Below, piece after piece: positions 21,334 through 30,191 of a stretch of DNA of 64,000 nucleotides. Position 1 is the first letter of the stretch, and every line of letters starts with the position of its first letter. This DNA comes from Phoebastria nigripes (taxonomy: Eukaryota > Chordata > Aves > Procellariiformes > Diomedeidae), in NCBI GenBank assembly GCA_035582835.1, contig JAYKAV010002778.1, positions 723,326 through 787,325 of the forward strand, in the 5' to 3' direction. A program made the position numbers and the translations under genes. A model generated the notes under the pieces. The model saw nothing but the letters and a program-made list of their open reading frames with translations. It did not search any database and had not been told where the DNA came from.

Positions 21334-23954
21334 CAAGAAGCACCTTTGCTTACAAGTCAGAATAATGAGAAGCAGTAACCTGTTTGAAGCAAGTTGAAAT
21401 TGAGAAAAAAACAACTGTTGTTTGACCATTATCTTGACTTCATCCTTATTTTTACTTCTTCTCAAAGAAGCCTGAGAAACTGAAGGACTCCATCAGCCTC
21501 TCATCTTCAGCGTCTCAGGCTTGTATTAGGGAATTTCAAAATGGCTCTCCAAAGCAGGTGGAAATGGTAGGTTTTCATGGTTTCTTCATATGAGATTGCT
21601 TTTATTCTCCCNTAGCATTCATTAGGAAGGGATTTATGTAATTGCATGTCCGACTTGAGCTTGAAGAATACTTGCCCNGAACACTCCTTGTCTTTGAAAC
21701 GCTCGACAGATAAAATTTCTGATCAGAATAGCTTGAAAAGGTGCTTTCTTTAATTCTGAGAATAGATAACCATGATATCAGTAACTAAACTGTAGCTGGG
21801 TGAAGCTATGGCAGGAACAAGGAAGGGGACAGGAGATGAGATAAAGGTTGGTGGAGAACCTCAGGACTAGGAATAACTTCTCAGTGCTGCTCTCTCAATG
21901 TTATCTCAGCCCCAGCATCTCCTCCCAACTATGTCCCCAGTTGTGATAGCTCTCTGGAAAGGTAACCTACTTATATTCCCATCCTATGCCTTGCTGAGGA
22001 AGGACGCCCAACAGATCAGGAGACTCCCATAAGAAANTAAAATCTCAGCTGAACAGTCACACTGTTTAGTTGGTGTGATGGTCGCTTTCCTATGTGGCTA
22101 TCAGACTAGTGAGGAAAGAATTGAGGCCAGTAACTGATGTCACTCAGACTTCGAATTCAAAATGGTGAACAGCTCAAAAAGGCCACCTTTTACACANCTT
22201 TTCCCCTAACGTATGAAGTCCCCTTAAGGTTCAAGGTGATTCAGCATGGTGAGGGATGTGCTAACAAATGCTGTATTATAGAATTGTATGTTTATAAAAT
22301 AAATTGTTATAGACCCATTGTTACATCTGCTGGAGTGAATGAGACATTTGAATATAGATGATAAGCGGTACACAATTCCTCATTTGTAATACACTAACTC
22401 ACAGTTCAACGTCACGTGAAGTGTTCTAGCACTGCAGAAGTTACCGTATTCTGGTAACTTCTGTCTCTGGAGAGAACCCAAGTAAGATGAAGCTGCAGTG
22501 AGAGGAACATAAAGGAAGAAGGGAACGTTAGTACCATCCTTTTATCACCCACTTCTACTGATCCTGCAAAAGCCTCTCTTTATCTCCATCAGCAGGTTTC
22601 AGGCACCAGGGAGTCTGCAAGGCCATTCTCCACGATACTTCTTCCACCCTTCAGGGACTCCCATTTGATGGGAGTAAGGAAAGTGCAGGAAGGGACAGAC
22701 AGGAGACTGTGCCTGCAGGCTGTGAGGTACATTTAGAACTGTGAGGCAAAAAGCAAGAAAGAGTCGCTGGTCTTCAAATATATGCACTTCACAGAATGAA
22801 TCCCTAGCATTTTGCCCACAAGGAAGAAAACTGAAATTTCAAAAATGGTTAAGGGATAACACTAGCCCTCTCCCTGACATAGATTCTGCCTTTGGTAGGG
22901 CTGACCCAGTTCTGTTCTTCCTTTAGCGAGACAGTATCTCACTAGAATAACAATAAGGTTCAGTTCATACACAACGTCCCTTGCCATTGCTAAGATTCAG
23001 AATATAATTCAGTTATAAATATAGCTATTAATTTCAGGATCTCTAGGGATATGCTGAGACACTGATGCCTAGCTCCTACATTACTTTACGATGTATCTTA
23101 CACAGTCAGATTGCAGAAACATTTTTATACATTCTCCAGTTCTGATTAATAAATGTATCTGCAGAAAATAAAGTTTATATCAGAACATTTTGTTGCAAAT
23201 TTACCTTTCCTGTTAAACTTGTTGGCTAGCTGAAAAATATAGTTTGTGTAAACTACTCTTGTCATAAATAAATGTATTCTCCATGAGCAGGGACTCAGGA
23301 CTCAGACTCTGCCCTTGCCCTACTGTGTGCTTAGGGGCAAGACACTTCATCTGTTTTCCTATTCCCCATACTTGAAATGGGATCAATAATTGTTACGTTA
23401 TCTATAAAGAACATTCACTTCCACTGATGCAAAGCACTTGTACTGGAGCAAGATGTTCTGATAATATTGCAAACTGGCCGTCCTCCCACCTGCTCTCTTG
23501 GCCTGTTATGGCACACATAGTATCAGCAATCCAAGCACTCAAAATGTATTAGTCTGCCCTGCTTCTCTTCCTGCTTCTTCCAAACCATGAGGCTGGCTTA
23601 ATGTAAGATTTAAGCAATATAACAAGCATTAGATTTTTCTTCTTTCCTTTAGATGTTTGAGACTTAAGGTTACACTTGTGTCTCATTTCAAGCTTATATT
23701 CACTGCAATCAGAGACTTAGCTTCTTATGTGAAATTTTATTTCTAAAAATCCAGTAGTCAGGGCTTTGCCACACAAATAAAATACCATGAGTTGTCTAAA
23801 ATCACAGCACTTAGTGCACAGCCTGCGTTTCACCACAGTGTAATTTTACATTATTTCTAGTTTCGTATTTTGTGTAAAATTTTAGTTCTTGGACATCCAC
23901 CCCTCCTAGCTTCAGTTGAATTCTGATTTTCGGAATTGCTATGTTCCTTTTGCA
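21334..23954. other. single-copy spacer
   Basis: No gene or mobile-element similarity recognised. It contains an 11-bp perfect inverted repeat at 22,435-22,463. The remaining open frames are short and uninformative. Confidence 0.45.
22435..22463. repeat. 11-bp perfect inverted repeat, 7-base loop
   Basis: CAGAAGTTACC (22,435-22,445) and GGTAACTTCTG (22,453-22,463) are exact complements around the loop GTATTCT. It is a stable small hairpin in DNA or RNA. There is no U-tract or longer flanking pairing that would make it a terminator or a microRNA precursor. Confidence 0.8.
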
Positions 23955-24042
23955 ACCTGAACTCAACTGCCCTCAGGAGGACAGGGGAGTGAGAGAGCAG
24001 CTGGGTGGGCATCTGGCAGCCAGACAAGGTCAACCTGCCACA
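23955..24042 (+). mobile_element. 3'-end fragment of the second LTR family
   Basis: The segment ending CAAGGTCAACCTGCCACA resembles the last 80 or so bases of the LTR at 24,752-25,595 (GGGAGTGAGAG, CTGGGTGGG, ATCTG-CAGCCAG, then the same terminus). Upstream similarity fades quickly, so the copy is old or truncated. It has the same orientation as the solo LTR about 700 bp downstream. Confidence 0.6.
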
Positions 24043-24751
24043 CAACTGAAGGGATTTTGCTTCTTAGAACTTGATCCTGAACGTTTATCTTGATACCTAG
24101 AAGAATTCACATATTAATTGTGGCAGCTCAAACCACCTTAATATAGCGAAACAACCCACTTTTCCAGAAATTGCATGTACTGTGAAACTAAGCACATTAC
24201 AAACTACAGAAAACATATTTTGTAGCACAAATTATACCCTGCAATGCTTCCTGCTTCACTTTGTCTCCAATGGAATACTGTCATAAACCAATTAAAGTAC
24301 TTTTTGAAACAGTATACTAATGAAATCATAATCACATCTCTAAATGTCCCAAGTAGACACTGATCTTAAAGTTGGCAGAGAGGAAAAACGTTATATGCAC
24401 GTTCTTTGGAGGCTAATCAGATCTGAAAATAATTCATATGAAACCGAACCAGCTACATGTTAAGTCAGCTTCTTTCTGTAGATGATCTGCAGTCCATTCC
24501 ATTTAACTTCATACACTGTTGGCAAGTTTGTTTCTCAGTATCTGATTAAGAAGAAGTGGGGTGAAGGAAGAATCTTGTTCCTTAGTTTTCTCTTGGCAAG
24601 TTCCATACCTAGTAATGCCTCCTGCCAGGGCAGTCAGTGGGAGTTCAGGTTTTTCAGACTCTTGGGCTTTGACCTAAATGTTGAACAATATCTGAGTGAT
24701 TCAGAGTATATTTGTTTTTGTGCAGGGAAAGGGGAGAAGTACCTACGGTAC
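24043..24751. other. single-copy spacer between LTR pieces
   Basis: AT-rich sequence without recognised genes or repeats. Its last five bases (GGTAC, 24,747-24,751) form the left target-site duplication of the solo LTR. Confidence 0.45.
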
Positions 24752-25595
24752 TGCATTGGGTGCCCGTGCCCAGGTGCAGGCAGCGGGCCTGCAGGGGGGC
24801 CTCTGTGAGGAGAGGCCGGGGCTGCCCCGAGCCGGACACAGCCGGTTCCAGCCGGTCCCAGCCGGCTCCAGCGGCCCCACCGCAGGACAGAGCTGAGCCC
24901 CTCAGCCAAGCTGGGGGCNCCGGNGGGAAAACAGGTTCCCGNAAGNGCAAAAGGCGGCACAGGCAGAGGAGGAGGAAGCCAAGGAGGGAGCAGCAGCAGA
25001 GGGAGCCCGAGGGCGGAGGAGGAGGAGGGCAGGAGGTGCTGCAGGCCCGGAGCAGGGATCCCCTGCAGCCCTGGAGAGACCCCGCTGGAGCAGAGACCCA
25101 CCCTGCAGCCCGGGGAGGGCCCCAGGCCGCAGCAGGGGGATATTTCCNGCAGGAGCTGCGGCCGTGGAGAGCCCCGGCGGGAGCAGGTTGTCCCTGAAGG
25201 ACTGCAGCCCGGGGAAGGGCCCGCGCTGGAGCAGGGAGACGCGTGAGGAGGGAGGAGCGGCCGAGAGGGGCTGTGATGGACCCACCGCAACCCCCATCCC
25301 CACCCCCTGCGACCCTCACGGGGAGAGGAGTCAGGAGTGGAGGGTGGGGAGAAGGCGTTTTAGTTTTTGTCTTTGTTTCTCACCATCCAGCTTTATTTTG
25401 ATTGGCAATAAATTAAATTAATTTTCCTCAAGTTGAGTCTGTTCTGCCTGCAATGGTAACTGGTGAGCGATCTCCCTGTCTTCATCTTGACCCATGAGCT
25501 TTCTCATTCTATTTTCTCCCCCTGTCCTGCTGAGAATGGGGAGTGAGAGTGGGCTGGGTGGGGATCTGACAGCCAGTCAAGGTCAACCCACCACA
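24752..25595 (+). mobile_element. solo LTR of a second ERVL-like family
   Basis: Begins TGCATTGGG and ends CCCACCACA. It is flanked by GGTAC (24,747-24,751) and GGTGC (25,596-25,600), a duplication with one mismatch. The 5' two-thirds is very GC-rich and holds three to four imperfect repeats built on GGAGCAGG...CTGCAGCCCGGGGA. The 3' third is AT-rich and carries the poly(A) signal in GGCAATAAATT near 25,404, which fixes the plus orientation. Long open frames on both strands in the GC-rich part (for example minus 24,654-25,319) have low-complexity Pro/Ser/Leu products and are not genes. An inverted relative lies at 57,982-58,850. Confidence 0.85.
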
Positions 25596-25784
25596 GGTGC
25601 TAATAGCTAAAAAGGAAAATATACTGCTCAGTAATCTGCCATGTGTGTGAATCAGCCACGTGGGCTGAAACTTCGCATGTGAAACATAAAAGCAAATATT
25701 GCACATGCTACTTCTGACTGTATTAACTTCTGAAAATAAGAAGAAAAAAAAAACATGAGTTCTGGTGATTCCTTCATAAAAAAA

Positions 25785-27023
25785 TCATAGAATCATGGAA
25801 TCACAGAATAGTTTGCATTGGAAGGGACCTTTAAAGGTCATCTAGTCCAACCCCCCTGCCACGGGCAGGGACATCTTCAAGTAAATCAGGTTGCTCAGAG
25901 CCCCATCCAACCTGACCTTGAATGTTTCCAGGGATGGGGCATCTACCACCTCTCTGGGCAACCTGTGCCAGTGTTTCACCACCCTCAGCATCAAAAATTT
26001 CTTCCTTATATCTAGTCTAAATCTAGCCTCTCTTAGTTTGAAACCATTCCCCCTTGTCCTGTCCAGGCCCTGCTAAAAAGTTTGTCCCCATCTTTCTTAT
26101 AAGCCCCCTTTAAGTATTGAAAGGCTGCAATAAGGTCTCCCCGAAGCCTTCTCTTCTGCAGGCTGAACAACCCCAACTCTCTCAGCCTTTCTTCATAGGA
26201 GAGGCGTTCCATCCCCCTGATCATTTTTGTGGTCCTCCTCTGGACCCCCTCCAACAGCTCCATGTCTTTCTTGTGCTGAGGGCTCCAGAGCTGGACGCAG
26301 TACTGCAGGTGGGGTCTCACCAGAGCAGAGCAGAGGGGCAGAATCNCCTCCCTCGACCTGCTGGCCACGCTTCTTTGGATGCAGCCCAGGATACGGTTGG
26401 CCTTCTGGGCTGCGAGTGCACATTGCTGGCTCATGTCCAGCTTTTCATCCACCGGTACTCCCAAGTCCTTCTCGGCAGGGCTGCTCTCAATCCCTTCATC
26501 CCCCAGCCTGTATTGATACCGGGGGTTGCCCTGACCCAGGTGCAGGACCTTGCCCTTGGCCTTGCTGAACCTCATGAGGTTCACACAGGCCCACTTCTCC
26601 AGCTTGTCCAGGTCCCTCTGGATGGCATCCCATCCCTCAGGCGTGTCGACTGCACCACTCAGCTTGGTGTNGNCTGCAAACTTGCTGAGGGTGCACTCGA
26701 TCCCACTGTCTATGTCATTGATGAAGATATTAAACAGTACCGGTCCCAATACGGACACCTGCGGGATGCCACTCATCACCGACCTCCATCTGGACATTGA
26801 GCCATTGACCACTGCCCTCTGGATGCGACCATCCAACCAATTCCTCACCCACTGGAGAGTCCACCCATCCAATCCATACCTCTCCAGTTTGGAGAGAAGG
26901 ATGTTGTGGGGGACCGTGTCAAAGGCCTTACAGAGGTCCAGATAGAGGACATCTGTAGCCCTTCCCATGTCCACTGATGTACTCACTCCATCATAGAAGG
27001 CCACTAGGCTGGTCAGGCAATAC
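25785..27023 (-). mobile_element. 5'-truncated CR1 LINE
   Basis: The 3' end, on the left in plus coordinates, has the characteristic CR1 tail TCATAGAA-TCATGGAA-TCACAGAA. The conserved 3' UTR block (GGAAGGGACCTTTAAAGG, TCTAGTCCAACCCCCC) follows. A long reverse-transcriptase frame runs up to about 27,020, where similarity stops abruptly, so the copy lacks the endonuclease and the first part of the reverse transcriptase. This is the typical outcome of incomplete reverse transcription. It is the best-preserved CR1 in the window. Confidence 0.95.
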
Positions 27024-27025
27024 AT
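26033..27025 (-). pseudogene. CR1 reverse transcriptase, C-terminal 330 codons
   Basis: The open frame encodes the carboxy part of CR1 ORF2, which in intact elements copies the element's RNA at the insertion site. Visible blocks in order: [13 protein letters not shown] near residues 29-41 (motif with the first catalytic Asp), the [20 protein letters not shown] block, then FAxxTKL where the catalytic FADD should be. The two residues there are unresolved because of Ns at 26,671 and 26,673. The conserved carboxy blocks [30 protein letters not shown] and [18 protein letters not shown] follow. The frame stops at GMVSN; the usual continuation ([10 protein letters not shown] type) is present immediately after it in another frame, so the end is frameshifted. 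No endonuclease and no start, so it is non-functional. Confidence 0.9.
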
Positions 27026-27282
27026 AATACCAGACTTTATTTGTCTGAAGTACTCACATTTTTGTCTGGGAGATTCATATCTTATTTTTGAGAAAAAGGT
27101 GAAATAACTTCTATGTTAAATACCAGAAACAGTTGTGTTGTAGCTCTCCATGAAATAACCCTGACATCATCATGCTCTGCAGTGTTTTGTAATAAAGGAG
27201 ACTCCATAGAGAGCAGGTCACTGGGATAGATTCTAACTGGTACAGACAGACAAACAACTTTATATATGCACTGATAGAAAAT

Positions 27283-28670
27283 GATCACAAAATCACAGAA
27301 TCATTGAGGTTGGAAGGGACCTCCTGAGATCATCTAATCCAACCTTCCTGCTCAAAGCAGGGTCAACTAGAGCACATTGCTCAGGACTCTGTCCATTCAA
27401 GTTTTGAGTATTTCCAAGGATGAAGACTCCAGAATGTCTCTGGGAAACCTATTCCACAGTTTGACCACCCTCACAGTGAAAAAGGTTTCTTATGTTTAAA
27501 TAGAAAACTTCTAATTTCAATTTATGTCCATTGCTTCTCTTATTGTCACTGAACAGCACTGAGAAGACTCTGGTTCTGACTTTCCTCCCCCCATCAGGTA
27601 TTTATACACATTGATAACATTCCCCTGAGCTTTTCCTGCTCCAGGATGAACAGTCCCAGCTCTCTCAGCCTCTCCTCATATGGCAGATGCTCCAGTCCCT
27701 TAATCATCTTTGTGGCTCTTTGCTGGACTCACTTCAGTGTCTCTCTTGACTGGAGACATGAGAACTGGACCTAGGTCTTCAGATGTGTCTCACAAGGGCT
27801 GAGGAGAGGGGGAGGATCATCTCCCTTGACCAACCTCAGCAACCCTCTTTGTAATGCAGCCCAGAGGGCTGTTGACCTTATTTGCCATAAGGGCTCATTT
27901 CTGAGTCATGGTCAACTTAGTGTTCACCAGGATCTCCAGGGCTTTACCCACCAAGCCAGTCATTTGGCTACCAGTCTGTACTGGTGCATGGGGTTATTCC
28001 TTTCCAGGTGCAGGACTTCCCATTTTCCTTTCTTCATGAGATTTCTGTCAGCCTAGTTCTGCAGCCTGTTGAGGTCCCTCTGAATAGCAGCACACATATC
28101 TTGTGTATCAGCCATTCCTCCAGTTTTGTATCATCTGCAAACTTGCTGAGAGTGCTGTCTGTCCCATCATCCAGATCATCAATGGAGGTGTTAAACAGTG
28201 TTGGCCCTTGGGGTACACCCCTGGTGACTTGCCTCCAGCTAGGCTTCATGCTGCTGATGACAACTCTGAGCCCAGCAGTTCAACCAGTTTTCATTCCACC
28301 TCGCTGTCTGTTATCTAGTCAATATTTCATCAGTTTGTCAAAGAAGAGACNATGTCAAAAGCATTGCTGAAGTCAAAATAAACAATATCCACTGCTTTCA
28401 CCTTGTCCACCAAGCTAGTCATTTTGTCATAGAAAACTATCAGGTTGGTCAGGCATGATTTCCTTGTCATAAATCCATGCTGACTATTCACCTTCTTGTC
28501 CTTCATATGTCTAGAGATGGTTTTGAGGATTATTTGCTCCATCACTTTCCCAGGGATTGAGGTGAGGCTGACCAGCCTGTAGCTCCCAGTTCTTCTTGAT
28601 CTTTCCAGACTACTTAATGCTTTTGCCAGTCCTAGGAGCCTGTCTTCGGCAAAATAAGACAGAAGCAAAT
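27283..28670 (-). mobile_element. second, older 5'-truncated CR1 LINE
   Basis: The tail TCACAAAATCACAGAATCATTGAGGTTGG marks the 3' end. CR1-like sequence with many frame disruptions continues to about 28,670. It lies only about 260 bp from the neighbouring CR1 and in the same orientation, but it is clearly more diverged and reaches further 5' in the reverse transcriptase, so it is a separate insertion and not a duplicate. Confidence 0.9.
28330..28668 (-). pseudogene. CR1 reverse transcriptase fragment, N-terminal part of the RT domain
   Basis: About 112 codons remain open. The recognisable blocks are YRLVSLTSIPGKVMEQIIL, QHGFMTRKSCLTNL and VYFDFSNAFDxVS, the last being the first catalytic-Asp motif. 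A residue is lost to an N at 28,351. Further 3' (28,034-28,249) a second short frame retains [16 protein letters not shown] and KFADDTKL, so the FADD catalytic pair is readable in this copy. The pieces lie in different frames, so the gene is dead. Confidence 0.85.
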
Positions 28671-29545
28671 CTACTGCTCAGTATCACACCCGAGACATTG
28701 GTTCAAACAAGGCCAAATGACATATCCACTATGTTTTAAGAATAACTTCCAGTTTTCATGTGTAATATAGTGACTTAAATCCCTAAAGACCAACCTTCTA
28801 TCTATAAGTTTAGTAGTAGAACAGCTCCCTATAATGCTTAACTGAGACAAGATGTTTATGGAATATCATTTCAATAACAGAGGTTCAATTTTTGCATCAC
28901 TGACAGTAAAAACATCTGCCACTAAAGCTGTAGAACACTTCAGTTGAAAAGAAGGGTTCAGAGGTCACCTTGAATTTATAACCACAACTGATGTGAAGTA
29001 CAAGTGAAAATCAGCTGATGCACACTTTATACTGCACAAATCTCTCTGTGAGAGTTGATATAAATTCTGTTGGCAGGAGTAGGGCAAAAAGTATTGTAAT
29101 GCTGTTGTAAAGAAGTCAATGGTTTGATTGTAACAACTGTGTTGTAGATGGATAGCACTTACTTCCCACCCCTCTTTCCTAACNAGCAGTGAGCATCAGA
29201 TAAAACTTAACTCTGAAATGACACACAGCACCACCTCTCCATGGGATTGCTTTCTGCAATGTGATCATTGCAAAGTTCCTCTCCTCCCTCCTCCCTGCCC
29301 CCTTGATAAATGTAACGAGAATTTGGGACAAGTAATGCAGTATTTTGCTATTATGAATCTGTAAAAGTACAATTATTCTGCCATCCCTGAAGGCTGCAGG
29401 ATCAATCTGCCCGCACAAGTCCTTTAAAATGTTGCCATTTACGACCCTCAGGTTAGACCTATCCACTTTAGGCAAACCGCCCGCTGGAGACCTCCGCGTG
29501 TTGACATCCCAGGAGTACTCCAGTGAGTACTCCAGATATGCCAGG
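28671..29545. other. spacer between CR1 and LTR
   Basis: Mostly AT-rich single-copy sequence. On the minus strand 29,179-29,550 stays open for 124 codons and contains a small CpG cluster near 29,476-29,510 and a near-exact 12-bp tandem duplication (GAGTACTCCAGT, 29,513-29,536). The frame has no early ATG, follows a TAA in the reconstructed pre-insertion sequence, and is not recognised, so no gene is called. Confidence 0.4.
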
Positions 29546-29677
29546 ACATCTGTTGTGGTTTAACCCTTGCCAGCAACTAAGCCCCACACATCCGGTGGGA
29601 TGGGGGAGAGAATCAGAAGAGTAAAAGTGAGAAAACTCATGGGTTGAGGTAAAGACAGTTTAAAAGGTAAAGCAAAA

Positions 29678-30191
29678 TCATAGAATCATAGAATCATTAA
29701 GGTTGGAAAAGACCTCTAAGATCATCAAGTCCAACCATCAACCCAACACCACCATGCCCACTAAACCATGTCCCTAAGTGCCTCATCTACACATCTTTTA
29801 AATACCTCCAGGGATGGTGACGCCACCACTTCCCTGGGCAGCCTGGTCCAATGCTTAACCACTCTTTCAGGAAAGAAATTTTTCCTCATGTCCAATCTAA
29901 ACCTCCCCTGGCACAACTTGAGGCCATTTCCTCTCGTCCTATCACTAGTTACTTGGGAGAAGAGACCAACACCCACCTCGCTGCAACCTCCTTTCAGGGA
30001 GTTGGAGAGGGCAATAAGGTCTCCCCTCAGCCTCCTCTTCTCCAGGCTAAACAGTCCCAGTTCCCTCAGCNGCTCCTCATAAGACTTGTTCTCCAGACCC
30101 TTCACCAGCTTCGTTGCCCTNCTCTGGACACGCTCCAGCACCTCAATGTCCTTCTTGTAGTGAGGGGCCCAAAACTGAGGGGCCCAAAACC
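29678..30191 (-). mobile_element. CR1 fragment nested in the solo LTR
   Basis: The tail TCATAGAATCATAGAATCATT and the block TCATCAAGTCCAACC mark a CR1 3' end. The target duplication is probably CAAAA (29,673-29,677 and 30,192-30,196). Near its 5' end a 15-bp tandem duplication (TGAGGGGCCCAAAAC) is visible at about 30,160-30,190. Confidence 0.9.
29761..30190 (-). pseudogene. CR1 reverse transcriptase, carboxy-terminal fragment in the nested copy
   Basis: The frame contains the blocks [41 protein letters not shown] and [10 protein letters not shown], the last conserved residues of CR1 ORF2. Two residues are obscured by Ns at 30,071 and 30,121. It retains the C-terminal tail that is frameshifted in the CR1 at 25,785. 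No catalytic motif is included, so it is non-functional. Confidence 0.85.

Noticed and set aside
24654..25319. Long minus-strand frames (up to 221 codons) in the GC-rich part of the solo LTR, with near-identical counterparts at 58,245-58,916
   Set aside because: They are low-complexity Pro/Ser/Leu/Gly products, open in several overlapping frames on both strands, and conserved only because the DNA is a repeated LTR. This is a composition artefact, not a gene.
26117..26945. Plus-strand frames of 113-227 codons opposite the CR1 reverse transcriptase
   Set aside because: They are antisense shadows of the CR1 coding frame.
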